From Camarhynchus parvulus (lineage: Eukaryota > Chordata > Aves > Passeriformes > Thraupidae): a DNA stretch of 64,000 bases. Numbering within the stretch: the first letter of the stretch is position 1; each line of letters begins with the position of its first letter. Below the pieces are notes generated by a model. It was not told where the DNA came from. It did no database searches and was given only the letters and a program-made list of their open reading frames with translations. The position numbers and the translations under genes are program-made. This document shows positions 1 to 12,155 of this stretch, in pieces. The DNA lies in assembly GCF_901933205.1 (NCBI RefSeq), contig NC_044585.1, positions 4,650,001 to 4,714,000 of the forward strand, read 5' to 3'.

Positions 1-2822
1 AAGGCTGGAAGCTCTAATTTGGATAAATCTTTCTGGCAAATGCTCTAAAATCCATCTGCTTCCACAGCCACGGTGGAACTGCAGCCTGAGATAGCTCTGG
101 CTTCCACTGCTGCCTGAACTGAGAGCAGAGATTTCCCTTGATTTCCCTTGATTTTCCAGAGATTTCCCTTGCAATCAAAGGGTGGAAAAGAGAGAAACAG
201 CCTTGGGACTGGAGGAAACAGGAGAAAATCTGCCTTGAGAACAAGTTCTTCAGGCTGGTTGGTCAGGCTGAAGCGGTGCTTGGGGTTTTTACAAGCCCAG
301 TGCATCAGAGAGGGCTCCAGCAGAGGCACAGAGTGGCTGCTTTGTGCTCAACCAGCCACGATGGATCTCCAGCCCTGAGCCAGGTCCTCAGGCCAGGACC
401 TTGAGGAAACCCTTCACAAAGCCTTGTTTCCCTTTCAGAAGCCTGACTTTGGTTCTAACCCATCAATCCAAGGCACCACAGCTGGCAGGGGACTCATGTA
501 AGGAAAAAAAGCAGCTCCAGGGAAGTCAAACCTAATTTCCAAAAAATCCTGGGGTGTTACAGGGTTCTCCCTCCAGCACCAGCCAGGCTGAGGGGATGGA
601 GATCCCTCACTCATCCCAGCATCTCTGCAAAGCTCTGCAGCCTTTCCAGTCCTCCTTCCATGGAAAGTCCTCAGTACACATTTGGAGCAGTTTACAGGAT
701 GATGATGACAATGTGTTTCTCCTAAATAAAATCCATTTTTAAAGAGTACATATGCAATTACTTTGTGTTTTGGCCTGTATTCAGGAAAGAATTTCCCCTC
801 GGGTCAGATTTGGCAGGGACTGATGGGGTTTTCTTGCTTTTCCTCTGTAGGGTGGGCCATGGTCCACTTCCTAAGATGGTCTGGACATTTTCACCTCACA
901 ATTTCTCTGCTACTGCTGGGACCCAGGACACTGGCAATGCCCTTGATCTCTCCTGCATGTTCAAGGTTTTGTGGCTTTTGGTCTTTTGTACTAAGGGTCT
1001 TAAATTTGTTATAGGGTGTTGGGAAGTGTTTTATGGCCTGCAGCCTGCGGTGGATGTGCTGGGGACCCCTCTGGATTAAGCAGCTCTCCCATGGTCACCT
1101 GGAATTGTGAGAGCCTGTGCTCCATGAGGCAGGTGGGCCCTTGCCAGGCTCTGCCAGCCCTCCCTGATCCTGCAGGAGCAGGGCTCTGCCATGACTGCCA
1201 GGAGCTCCACCCCAGCAGGGTCAGCTGGGACATCTCCCCTCGCTCTCATTTGAGGTGTGACTCCCATAAACCAGGGTGAGAGGGGGGATTGGTTCCATAA
1301 ACAAGGTGGAACTCCTGGGACTGGGAAATTACAGAACCTGCCCTCTGCTCCTGTCTTGCAGGACACTTCTCCTCCTCCAGACCACACTGGTTACTCCAGG
1401 CCCACCTGAAGTCAGAAGAAAGGGCTTTTATCTACTTTTGGAGCAGAGAATCCTGCATAGCTCATTCTTAAATCACTAAATTTCAGCCCAGGCAAAACCA
1501 ATACCTGTGGATCAGGGAAACTTTAGGGTTGAGGCATCGTTCTAAAGCTCTGCCTGATCTGAGTTCTTCTGGGGCTCATGTTCCATTTACATCTCACCAG
1601 CACCAGCAATTTTGTTTAAATCTCCTTCAGATCCCTACAATCCCCCACTTAGCTCCAAAATCACATCCAGAAACACAAAATTTCCAGTGGATTTAGGACA
1701 GGATTGCTGGTGGGTTTGCCTGGGATCAAAGGCTGAGTGCTCAAGACCTTGGCCATGTCCTGAGCTCCACTGCTCAAACCGGCTCTGCACAGCCAGGAAA
1801 TCTCCCCAACCTGGCACCAGAAACACCCCCTGCTACTAGACCCAATGTGCAGCACAGACCCATTTCCCCTTTATCCTCCAAAGAGAAAAACAAACAAGCA
1901 CACAAATGCCAAAACGTTAACTACTCCCCAAATTACTCAGCCTTCTGCTAATTAGTCAAAATTTACAGCAGCTGCACTACTGGAAGTGAGCTCAGCCTTT
2001 AGCCCTGGAAATTCCTGGGGAGGATAATTTTCTACAGTTTTTCTGGACTTACAGAAATCTCCAGGAATGTTCCAATATACTAACTAACTTCAGCAGCATT
2101 TCTAAGCCTTCTTTATTCTGCTCCTGCTGGGGGAACCATGGAGCTCACAGGCATGAAATCCACGAGTGCCTTCCCTCTCAAAGGCTCCTGTACACAGCAA
2201 ATCCAGGGATGTGCGTCCTGAGAACCACAGAGGAGAGGCTGTGGAGCTCTCTGCCTGCTGTTTACTCCTCATTCATCAGCTCTTCCTGACCTGCGCAGAT
2301 CAATGCTCAGAGCCTGCCAGGGGTTCCCCACTTTTGGATTTTGTGTCCCAGTTTCCTGGTGGAATTAGCAAGCAGTGATGTTCTGTGTGCATCCTGAAGG
2401 CTGGGGCTCGACAGAACACAATGCAGTGTGGGGGTGTTTTGGGAGGATGAGCTCTAGATCTGTTTGTCACTGCTCTGGGTAATACAAGCCTGGATAACAC
2501 CATAATTCACCAGGCTGAGAGTGCAGCATCCATCAGGGTTTGCCATCACCCACCTGCCTGATGGGTCTCAGCGAGACAACAGGGCTTCTGTAAGTAAAAT
2601 GTAAATAAAATATAAATAAAATGTGACCACCCATCTGCCATGGCATTGCCCAGCAGATCATTTGGCCACACTGAGTCCCCAGCTATTCTAACAGACTTCC
2701 CTCCCTGAGTAATCCTCACCCATTTAGAACCCACTTTCTTCTCCAGAATGGGAGACAAGCTGATAAAAAACTCCTGTGTGCTCCAAGAGTGGATCCTGAG
2801 GAACAGCAGGTAGGCAGCCAGG
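1..2822. other. Intergenic sequence, no gene seen
   Basis: All open frames here are short (about 100 codons or fewer) and overlap one another on both strands. None shows a recognisable domain or a convincing splice-site framework. No tRNA, mobile element or tandem array of note was seen. Base composition is mixed and CpG is sparse, as in bulk avian intergenic or intronic DNA. An intron of an unseen gene cannot be excluded. Confidence 0.6.
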
Positions 2823-2840
2823 TAGACAGACAGACAGACA
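2823..2840. repeat. Short (AGAC)n microsatellite
   Basis: About four tandem copies of a 4-base AGAC unit are visible, preceded by the related 'aggtagac'. It is too short to be more than a simple-sequence tract. Confidence 0.7.
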
Positions 2841-5555
2841 TGATGATAAGCCATACATCTGGCATGCGAGGATCATGGCAGTGGAATTACCATTCCCCAG
2901 CCAAGTTTCACGCTTTGGGGAGTTGTTTTGACATGCTGTCAATGCTGCACCAGAATAACCTGATTTATTTGCCCTGTTCTCTTTGAAAAGGTCTATTTGG
3001 TGCCATTTATTTTGCACTCACTTACTCGCCATCCTATCAGGAGGCGGGAGGTCAGCAGGGTCACTCCTGAGAGAGTATCACATTCTGTACAGAATAGAGA
3101 AAACTCTCCAAGTTAGTGGGAAGGGAAGAATTCATGCTGGGGCCTCCTTTCAGCCTCTGCTCTCCCACAGTGGACTCAGAGACCTCTTCCCTTCCCACAT
3201 CCTTGCTCTTCCTTTCAGATGGAAAAGCCAGCTCCACTGTCACTGATATCCCACCAGTATCAATCCCTCCTCTGCTTCAGTTTTGCTTCATTTTCACCTC
3301 TGCTGATCCTTGGCTGGGAATTCTCAACATGTCCTTCATGTATCACACAATAAAACCCTTCAGTCTTTTCTGTCTTTGCATCTGAGATGGATGTCGGGTC
3401 CCAAGTGGCTGCCAGAGGAACTGGAGGCACAGCAGCAGACAGCAGAGAGATGCATTGCTCATTTCCACAGAGATCAGCATCATTACAACAGCCTGAGGCA
3501 TTTTTAGGGATAAAATATCTGCTGAGTACCCATGCTGGTGTACACACACTTGCAAGCACAGTGCTCATGCTCGTGTCCAGTTTGGGTCAGTGGCCACACT
3601 GGGTTTGCTCTGGATGGCAAATCTCACATCCCTCCAGGCCCTCCTCAACTAGGCAGGAACCATGGAAGCAAAAAACGGTTGTGGCAACAGATCTGGGGCT
3701 GAACCCTGAACCCATTCTGAACCCACCCTGAACCTGCCAAGCACCACAGCAAAGTGAGCTCTGTGACCACAGTGCAGCAGCTCCAAAGGCAGATGACAGA
3801 ATAGAGAAACCATCCCTGAGTTACAGGACCTTTTCCTTCTTCTGGAGCATGACATGGATGGGCCAGGAGTGGGAATAGTCAGAGCCTGATGGCTCCATCA
3901 GCAGCAGAAGGAGCAGCCCAGGGAAGCAGAGAGCACAGGCAGCAGTCCAAGGCACTGGAGCTCAGCAGCAGCAGCCCAGAGCTGCTCGGTAGCAAGGCAG
4001 GATCTCCCTCCCTCTGGATAAATCCTGTTTTATCACTGCCTCCCGCACACAACCTGCCTTTTGCACTCTTCCCATCGGTCAGGAGCGTTCCCTACACGAG
4101 GTTCTAACAGCACAGTTTCAGCTGGCACCTTTGCTTTGTTTAGCTCCTTAGCTGGGGAACATCGGGGCTGAGCGGGCATTAGCTCACGGAATAACAGAGC
4201 TCCGTGCACAGCTGAGAGGCAGCCCTTGACACTTGTCTCCTTCCATGCTCACAGCCCTGCACTCGTGCTGCTCCAGCCTGGAGGCCTCCATCCAGTTAAT
4301 CACCCTCACACTTGATAGCTCCTGCCTGCCCCGCTGTGCTGGTGCTCCCAAACACACGGAGCTGCTCCTCCCCACCCAGGAGTGAGCAGCTCACAAGCCA
4401 GTGGAGCACTGCCAGAGTTATGTATGGATGAGATAAGCACGGGGGCAAAGCATCGGCATTTGTGCAAAGGCCTCCTTCCCCTCAGCAAAGGAGAAAAAAT
4501 GACCTCATTGGCTCAAAAACCCCCCAAAAACCTCATTAAAAATAAGAAGCCACCAGTCAAAAGCAGAAAGAATATACTACTAGGAATAGAATTTTCTTTC
4601 TGTTTTTAGAAAGAATAGCAGCCCAGCAGGAGCAGTCCAAGAACCCAGGATCATGATCTAAAGTAACATAAAAATAGCCCCGGAGTCCAAGGGAAAAGAG
4701 GGAGATATTTCCAGCCTGCACGCTGCAGAATTCCCTCTGGAAACGCAGACGGGTTTGCTTCATTTCCTCTTCAGCTTTTGCTGAAATATCCAGCAGCACA
4801 AAAGCCCCCTCTCTGCACTGAGAACACAACTGTTGAGTGCATAAGCTCTCCCCACATCACACCAGGCACTTCTCCATTCAGCAACCAGCCTCCTTTGACT
4901 CCCATCCCTGCTTCACGAGGAGGGAAAGCTGAACTGAAGAGCTGAGCTTGACAGCCCTTTATTTGCAAACCTGCTTGTCTTTCAAAGGCATTTCAGCTAG
5001 AAAACTTCAGTGAATGAGAGAAGAAACCCCTCAGCAATTCCTGCATCTGTCCAGAGCCAGGACTTCCCCAGAGGAGGAAGGGAGCCCGTGGAAGAGGTTT
5101 CTCCTCCCGTTCCCTGCTGACACGGCCTCTTTCCCCGTTCCCACTATTCAGCCCGAGCTCTCCCACATCCTTATGTAAATTCCAGCTGCTTTTCCAGTCT
5201 CTCCTACCCAGACCTGTCTCAGCTTCCCCTCACTGAGGGCTGCTTGCAAAGCTGCCCAAGGACCATTTCCGAGTACATGTGCTCCTCTTAAATTAATGCA
5301 GTGGCTTAGAAGCAAACAAACAGAAAAAAATCAAAAAAAGAGAGGGAGGAAAAATGACAGCTGAGCTTACAGATGAGTTTGCAGGACATGAACTGGGAGG
5401 CAGGACTGATAACCAGCACTGTAAAACTTGGTTTTACAAGGGAGGGAGGTGTGGGCAGCCTTCCTCCCCATTTCACAGCCCGAGGAGCAGGAGGGGATGA
5501 CGGCCACATTGTGGTAAAACAACCAGGCTGGTTGAGAACCCCAAACCAACCTCTC
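2841..5555. other. Intergenic sequence, no gene seen
   Basis: Only short shadow frames occur. From about 4.1 kb the sequence gains CpG dinucleotides and purine runs, leading into the CpG-richer domain that follows. No mobile element was recognised. Confidence 0.55.
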
Positions 5556-5559
5556 GAAG

Positions 5560-5800
5560 ACAAGAATTGAGTGAATACTTCAGTACCCTGCTAATTACTC
5601 CTTTTATGATGGTGTTTCTGTTACCCCGAATGGAGGCTGCGAGGGGATTAGTAAATAACGCTTTCCTTTGTTAACCCCTGTCTACTTTTCGCTGCTCCGA
5701 CACCCTCCAAGACAAACAGAAACCACGCGAATAAATAAAGGCTTCATTAGCTCCGCGAGGTGTCGGAACTCGAGCGCTGAGAGAACACCCGCAGGATTCC
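5560..5800. promoter_or_regulatory. Candidate conserved non-coding element
   Basis: The sequence has the texture of a vertebrate enhancer core: AT-rich homeodomain-type sites (ctaattact, cattagct), a cttttatgatgg stretch and scattered CpGs, without repeats or an open frame of interest. It sits at the start of the CpG-rich domain. The call rests on composition and motif density only; conservation was not measured. Confidence 0.3.
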
Positions 5801-8099
5801 CTTTGCGGGATCTCTTCCCAGCAGGTCCCACAGTGACAGCAGAAAGGATCGCTGGGTGTTTGTCCTTCCTCTGGCAGGGTGACAACAGCTCCCGAGAGAT
5901 GCAGGATGGATCTCTGCCCTGCCGAGCAGAGCACGTCCATCCTCCATCCACCTGAGCTCAGGGAAAGCCGCACGGGCTCACCCTCCTGCTGTGATCTCAG
6001 CCTGCTCCATCCACCTCCATCTCCCAGGATGAGCTCTGACAGCACCAAGCCCACCTCATCCAGGCTTTTTTCTCCATTCCCCACTCTGTATCGACATCCC
6101 AGCCCTGCTCCTTGCCAGTTTGCTCTTCCCTGGAGCGAGGCAAAGAGGGAAAAGGGAGTTTGAGTGCCCAAACCTCAAGGTCCTTCTGAGAGCTCTCTCC
6201 TGCCGCAGAAAGTCCCTTCATCTTCCCTGAGATTCACATAAAAGCGGTTGAGGTTAATATTGGAGAAGCCAAACTATAAACTGAGAATTAGGCTTTAGCC
6301 TAAATAAATCATCACCTCCGAGGCCGGGTCTGCAGCTGGGTGGGGAGGGAGGGGGGGAAGCCCCTTCGGACTTCCCGGGACGGGCAGAGAGGGGATGCGG
6401 CATTTAGGGGCTGAAAACGGGACAGGCAGAGAAGGGATGCGGCATTTAGGGGCTGAACACCCAGAGGCCTCATCCACGTTATGGGATCAACCTCCTCGCT
6501 GTTCCCCAGGGGGATCAGTGCTGGTTTTAGGGGGTTCCTCGAAGGAGAGCCCCCCTCCCCATCCCTGGCACCCCGGGGCCGCTTCCTCTCTCCCTGCGGG
6601 AAATGTCCCTCTAATGATTCCCCTGCCCCGCTGCTCTGCAGTTTGTCAAGCTGCCTGACTTCAAGCCATCCTGCATCTGTTTCGCCTAGAGAGCCACGCT
6701 CGCCTACATTTTAATAAACCCTATAATTTACACATTTCCCTCGTACCCTGTAATTTCACCACCCCGAGACGCGGCGAAGGGAGAAAGCGCAGAGCTGGGA
6801 GCAGCTTGCAGAGAGCACTGCCAGAGAATCGAGAAATAAGTAGAAGGGCTTAAATCTGCAGCAGTAAAATAATCCAGGGGAGGGAGCCAACAATGACTGA
6901 AAAATAAACATCTCCCCCTGCGAAAGCCCGCGGCCAGCCCCGCTCCTCGCAGCCTGGCGCTGCCAAGAGATCGGCTGCGCTGGGAAACGCGCCTGAGGAC
7001 TCCAGGAAAAAAATGGATGTGGGTTATATGGACCCCTTTTATAAGGCAACTGTTAGCGGTAACTGAGTTTAAATTTATATGTTCAATAAAGCCTCTTCCC
7101 CCCCCCCCCACCCCTTTCCAAGTGCCAGAACCACTCAAGGAAGCCGACACACGCTTCCCATTTGAAAATGTGTTATTTGAGCATTTTTATTCCCCGCTTT
7201 TGTTCTCGGGGCTGCAGCCCCTCCGAAGGCGAGGGGGGGGGGGGCATTTCTGCGCCGAGATCAAAGCGGCTCCGTGTATACACACACTCGTGCAAATTAT
7301 GTATTTGTGATCAAGTAACGCAGCATCAGGGAAAGCCAGGCGGGCATGTGGGAGAGTGAGATATTTACACAGGCCTGGCCAGAGGCAGAGGCATTATTTT
7401 AAGTGTTTTTCGCCGGTGCCAAATCATCTGTTCACATATCCGTGTGTGCGCGTAAAGATGATGGAGAGAGCAGCTCGCCAGAGCCAGGAAATTCAGCATT
7501 AACCCCCCCAATTCCCGAGTGTATCTTGCAGGGGTTCCTGACATCCCCCAAATCTGGGTGTCCCCGTTCAGCGAGTCACGGTCGCGCAGGACCCAGGACT
7601 GCAGCAGGTCACTCTCCCTTCCCCAGCGCAGCTTTACAGCCCACATAAATGGATGTATATATTTCCCCTATAAAGACACGACTTAACCAAAGGATCTCGG
7701 GTTCTTCGGCATCAGGGAGAATAAAAATTTTTTAAAAATTAAAAAAAAAAAAAAAGGGAAAAAGCGAAAAAAGACAAGAAAACTTCGCTGTGCCGCGCTC
7801 CCCAAACGGGAAACGAAACTCTGTCACTGGAGTCTCGGGGCTGGAAGGGTGGAAAGCAGAAGGTGAGAAGGGAGCACGGCGGGATCTCACGGGCTCTCCC
7901 TGCCTGTGAGGGATGGTTCCCTGCTGTCGGGGTTGCTCCCTCCTGTCTCTGCCAGCTGGACGAGCAGAAAAGCTCCCCCAGCCCACCCCGGCAGTGCCGG
8001 TGCAGCGGAGCCCATCCCGGGCAGCCCAGCAAAACCGGCTCGGAAAGAGGAGCCAAATCTGGCAGCGTGTTTACGATGTAAAATTCCGATAAAACTCGC
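5801..8099. other. CpG-enriched non-coding flank, no gene seen
   Basis: The composition is GC-rich with moderate CpG and alternates with AT-rich patches, for example around 6.7, 7.05 and 7.7 kb. Homopolymers include a run of 12 C at 7098-7109, a run of 12 G at 7233-7244 and a poly-A tract near 7741-7755. Open frames reach about 240 codons on the minus strand but have no domain, repeat or splice logic. The stretch may contain further regulatory sequence that cannot be delimited by eye. Confidence 0.5.
6376..6459 (+). repeat. 42-bp tandem duplication
   Basis: A unit containing ggcagaga then gggatgcgg then catttaggggctga occurs twice, with starts 42 bp apart (ggcaga at 6383 and 6425) and few differences. 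It is a recent local duplication in GC-rich DNA, with no array beyond two copies. Confidence 0.85.
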
Positions 8100-8455
8100 A
8101 CTGAAATGATTTCGAACTCAAGTCCGGGCGGGAAGGGCTCGAATCGATTGGAAATGTCCTTTCCAGATGGGTGGCTGCCGGAGGAGCCGGCGGGAGGCTG
8201 GGTGGGGAGAGCTCCCCCGGGGATTGTGAAGCTGAAATCTCCGCTCTGAGCCAGCGTGAAGCCTGGGAGGCGCGAACACAGCGGAGCAGCTCCAAAATGA
8301 GGCGCAAAATCGTGGAGAAACGGGGAGTGCCACCGAGCGAGGGGGGAAGGGGACCCCGATCCGCAGCGGGGCTGCCCGGGACAGGGACATGCAGCCCCGC
8401 GGAGCATCCCCGGCGCGGCTTCTCCCCCCGCTCCCCCCTTCTCCTTCCACTCAAT
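8100..8455. promoter_or_regulatory. Small CpG island
   Basis: CpG is clearly more frequent than in the surrounding tens of kilobases, and GC content is high. There is no convincing start codon context or splice donor. Open frames on both strands are explained by low stop-codon density in GC-rich DNA. It could be a promoter of an unseen non-coding transcript or a CpG-rich enhancer. Confidence 0.5.
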
Positions 8456-8534
8456 CTGCATTATTATTAGCAGTATTTTATCCTAGGAAAAACAAACGTC
8501 TCCCTCCCTTCCCACCACACGCCGGGCTGGGGGG
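8456..8534. other. Short linker between CpG island and enhancer-like block
   Basis: Mixed sequence with a ttattattag patch and a G-rich stretch. Nothing else was seen. Confidence 0.4.
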
Positions 8535-8790
8535 GTGAAGGGGTGGCAGGCCCAGATAACAAAGCAGCTGGTGTGGAACGAAGTTGTAAGGAAATAATTG
8601 ATATGTAATAAGGCTGAGTGAATCTATCCCAAAGAAAATATTGCGTAAGCGGCTATGATTAAACATGCCCGGGCGAAAGGCGCTCTCATAAAGGAGTAAT
8701 GGAGCTAAGGAAACAAATGATCATTGGGAATGTTAAACACAGAGGGGCATTTCATCACACAAACATAAATCCAGCTTGAAAGAGACTTAA
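8535..8790. promoter_or_regulatory. Candidate conserved non-coding element
   Basis: This is a dense cluster of transcription-factor-like motifs without repeats: cagataacaaag (GATA and SOX/TCF-like), aattgatatgtaat (homeodomain-like), attgcgtaa (C/EBP-like), aaacatgccc at 8661-8670 (fits a p53-family half-site) and aatgatcattgg. It ends at a poly-A tract near 8.8 kb. The assignment is inferred from texture; no single factor can be claimed. Confidence 0.4.
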
Positions 8791-9734
8791 CGGGAAAAAA
8801 AAAAAAAAAAAAGCCCCCCTCCCCCGCCCCGTTACCCTCAGGTTGTGCGACCGACGCTGTTTGAAGATGCTGGAAGTGCGGGAGGGGGAGAGAGGGAGTT
8901 TGGAGGTCCCGCTGGAGAAGAGGGACCCGATCCTGCCTCATGGGTTCAGCAGACCCGAGCCTTCATCCACGCAGCCCCTCCGCTGCCCAGAGCTTCCTTT
9001 GGGTCACCCCCAGCCCCGCTTCCTCCATCCCCCCAATTCCCCGTTTCCCCCTCCCCACCACGGGATATCCCTGAGGAGGCAGCGCATCCCCTACCGAATC
9101 CCGGCACTTTCCCCATTTTTATTAAAAAACAAGAAAAGGAAAAAAAAATCCAATATCACCCCAGAGAAACGAGAAAAAAAAATTAAAAATAAACAAAATA
9201 AGAAAAATATAAATTGCCAGCGCCACGCTTCCTTTTCAGAGTGTTCTCCCGGATCAATCCCGTTTGCAAAGCCAAGGAGCGCGGCAGCACGGTGGGAAAG
9301 TGGCGGAGTTTATTCAGTTTATTGCAGAGCCAAAGCTTTGGGGCTGGCGGCTGTACAGAGGCAGCTTGGCCGCAGCCCTGGGCGGCAGGCACGGCCAGCC
9401 GGCCTCGCACACCCGGCAGCACTGAAATCATTCCCTGTCCCCTCTGCTTTCGGGGGAATTTTGGCTCAGGGAAAAGCAAGCCCAGCTCAGCTCCCTCCTG
9501 GCTGCAGCACCGGCTTGTTATGAAGCATTTAAACCTATTTAAATTATTATTATTGGGGCTTTTTCCTTCCTTTTCTAAGCCCAGCTGAGGTGGGTGTTCG
9601 CACCCACACGGGGCTGCCGTTCCCCCACGTCCGAGCTGCTTTTGGGGGCTTCAGGAATTTGTTTTCGTTCGAATTAAATCCGGGAAAGGAGAGGGGCGGG
9701 AGATATTTGTATAACAACTTGAAATAATTTACCC
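8791..9734. other. GC-rich then A-rich non-coding sequence
   Basis: A poly-A tract at about 8796-8812 is followed by C-rich and then strongly A-rich sequence near 9120-9210, then another GC-rich patch. A plus-strand frame of about 226 codons spans 8843-9523, but its predicted product is low-complexity proline- and lysine-rich sequence with no domain. It is treated as chance. Confidence 0.45.
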
Positions 9735-10045
9735 GAGAAAAAGGAAATCTGGGCAAGAGTTTATCAGGCAGTTCCCTTTGCCAGCATGTTTAAAATGTAT
9801 AAGTAATTTTAAAGTGTGTCTTCACTTAATATATTTTCCCCTTTCTCCTTCAGATGACAAGGAAGACCAGTGATTGCAAGATGTCTACAGATAGCGCCCT
9901 TTAAGAGTTTCCACATTGTATGGTTGGGGGGAAAAAATGTGTTTGCGGTTCCTCCGTCCCTGCCGACAACTTTCTTAGTCTGGGTTTACGGCCCCTATTG
10001 TTCGGGCTGAAGGGCGGATTTAAATTACACCGTTCCCCCCAGCCA
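9735..10045. promoter_or_regulatory. Candidate conserved non-coding element
   Basis: Repeat-free sequence with mixed AT-rich core motifs (tttaaaatgtataagtaat, cttcacttaatat) and a CpG-containing tail. A pyrimidine tract followed by cag near 9840-9853 resembles a splice acceptor, so a non-coding RNA exon starting near 9854 is an alternative. The short frame after it stops within about 17 codons, which argues against a coding exon. Confidence 0.38.
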
Positions 10046-11717
10046 AAAGCGGGAGGGGGGAGAAATTCAGGAGCGTTCTAACGGGAGAGAAAAATATTTA
10101 CTCTGAAAAAACTGGGGGACAAAAAGGGAACAAATTCCCCCAAACTGCGTCCGAAGTGACTCCCCGTAAATCCGGGTTTAACGGTGGGGCTGGGTTGGTT
10201 TTAATGAGATATTTTGGGGGGACATTGGAGAAAATCACTGAAAGTTTCGGGTTTTTTTTTTTTTTTTTTTGAGGAGGATTAAAGCGGTTTGTAGGGAATA
10301 TGAGGAAGGCATCCCTGATTTTGGAAGACGAGTGTTGCGAGGGGAAGGAGCTGCCTGGCCTCGGGCAAAGCCCGGCTCCCGTTAGGCTCGGGATTAAAAA
10401 CCAGCGATCGCTGCCAAATTAGAGCCGCTCGGGAGAGAAATTACAAGAGAAAAAAAGAAAACCCACCAAACTCACAACTTTTTCTTTTTATCTCCCCTAT
10501 GAAAAAAGAGGCGAATTCCCTGTTTTCCACACAGAGAACATTTCTCTTTTCCTCTCCGCCTAATTTAAATCCCGAATCTCCCTCGCCCTGCACTTGCTGG
10601 GACAAACCCGGCGGTGTTTTTGGCCAGGGAGAGCTCCCGGGCGGGATTGAGTGTCTGGAGATTTTCCACAGGTCCTTCTCCATCTCGGGGATGTTTCATT
10701 GCTGATTTCCCCTTCGCCTTTTCAGAAGAGGGTGCGGGCAGCGCCCTCCAACTATCCCGAGCTCAAATCAAAGCTTTGAAAAACCTTTAAAGCCAAAGGA
10801 GGAGCGGGCCAGCTCATTCCTTCGGCTTCCTGGCCAGTATTAAGGTTATCTGGGGAAATTAGCCGGGGTTTCTGCAGCACGGAGCAGCCTCGCCAAGAGA
10901 AGGATGGAGAAAATTGCCCTGGGCTCCTGGAAAATCTATTTTTTTTCGGAGCAGGCAGCAGCGGCAGGCAGGGATTTGCTTGGGCACAAACACCTATAGC
11001 GGGATCAGGCTGCAGAAATCAAATTTCGCAGATCCATTTACCCACGGCTTTCCCACAGCAGCAGTCCAAGCCCTGAAATCGAGAGCAAAACGAGGCTCTT
11101 GAACTGCCAAATATTTGGTTAATTTGGCTGAGTTTAGGCGCAAACATCATTTAGGATCCTGAATTCATTTTATCCTCACACTGGCGAATATAAACCAGAA
11201 GTTACTCACGTTTTAGGCTTATTTAAAAGCCCGTCCTAAAACCAGCCCCCCCAAAACGGCGTGGCACTTGTTACCCTCGCTTTACAAATTCGATGTTAAT
11301 TCTCCAGTCCCCGTTTTACTCCAAATCACCCCAGTGCAAATATTTTTTTCCCGATGTAACGATTTACCTCATTCCCACCACTGCTTTTCATTTTCGTGAA
11401 CCTCGGGAGATGAGCGGGGAGGAACCTTGAAGCTCTCGGGCAACGGGAAAATCACCAAACCACATTTTATTCTGATGGATGATAATGATTAAAATGGAAA
11501 ACAAATCAAACAACAATCCAAAACCAACTCAAAGATTTCGTTCATCCCCGTGTCTCCGAGTTGTTTCTGGGAGCTGAGGATGAATGAACCCCCTGCCCCT
11601 GGCACTTGCTCAAGATTCAGACACATTTTGTGTCACCCGATGGACACACAGAGCCCCCGGGCCGCGGTTCTGTGGTTTTAATTATTCACGGGGTAGGAGA
11701 GAAGCAGAAATAGAAAA
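10046..11717. other. Mixed CpG-containing non-coding sequence, no gene
   Basis: The block alternates between CpG-bearing GC-rich patches and AT-rich patches and includes a run of about 19 T at 10252-10270. Open frames are under about 80 codons. It may well hold more regulatory sequence (for example 10.7-11.1 kb), but no boundary can be supported by eye. Confidence 0.45.
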
Positions 11718-11955
11718 GAAATATATATATATACACACAAAAGTATAGTTATATATATATATAAAAGTATAGTTATATTTTTATATATAATATAAATATG
11801 TGTATATTTCTTTGCTATTTCTGTATATGTATATATATGTATAGTTATATTTATTTATATATATATAAGTATAGCTATTTTAATATATATATATATAGTT
11901 ATATATTTGTTTATATAGTTATATATTTATATTGTATATAAATATATTTATACTG
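11718..11955. repeat. AT-rich low-complexity block, (TA)n-based
   Basis: About 240 bp are almost entirely A and T. They are built from tatata runs and a loosely repeated motif of the form aagtatagttatat. The block has many small self-complementary stretches, so cruciform or unwinding behaviour is possible. It is a decayed compound microsatellite. Confidence 0.9.
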
Positions 11956-12049
11956 ATAGCTACTTTTTGGGCACAAGCAGATCCCTGGAAGGGCCGGGGA
12001 GGGGGTTCGGGTTCTCCAAACCCACGTGTGTTCCCATCCCGGCTCCCAG
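11956..12049. other. Short GC-rich linker
   Basis: Unique-looking sequence joins the AT-rich block to the 11-bp repeat. Nothing else was seen. Confidence 0.4.
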
Positions 12050-12155
12050 AGGGAATGGTGAGGGAATGGAGCGGGAATGGAGTGGGAATTGTGCAGGAAT
12101 GGTGAGGGAATAGTGGGCAATGGAACGGGAATGGAACGGGAATTCTGTGGGAATG
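12050..12155 (+). repeat. 11-bp tandem repeat, GGGAATGG core
   Basis: About nine or ten degenerate copies of an 11-bp unit beginning gggaatgg (then gtg, agc, agt, aac and similar) follow one another. The same gggaatgg core recurs in the large array at 44.9-46.2 kb. It also appears on the opposite strand in the array at 13.0 kb. Confidence 0.85.

Noticed and set aside
7739..8461. 240-codon minus-strand frame
   Set aside because: It overlaps a CpG island and a poly-A tract that would encode a poly-Phe end. No domain or splice evidence.
9862..9885. Resemblance to the miR-7 mature sequence (ggaagac-agtgatt)
   Set aside because: The match has a mismatch inside the core and the end differs. No complementary arm that could form the precursor hairpin is visible downstream or upstream.
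9840..9900. Possible coding exon after an acceptor-like tract
   Set aside because: The frame after the cag closes within about 17 codons and no donor was evident. It is kept only as a possible non-coding exon in the regulatory entry.
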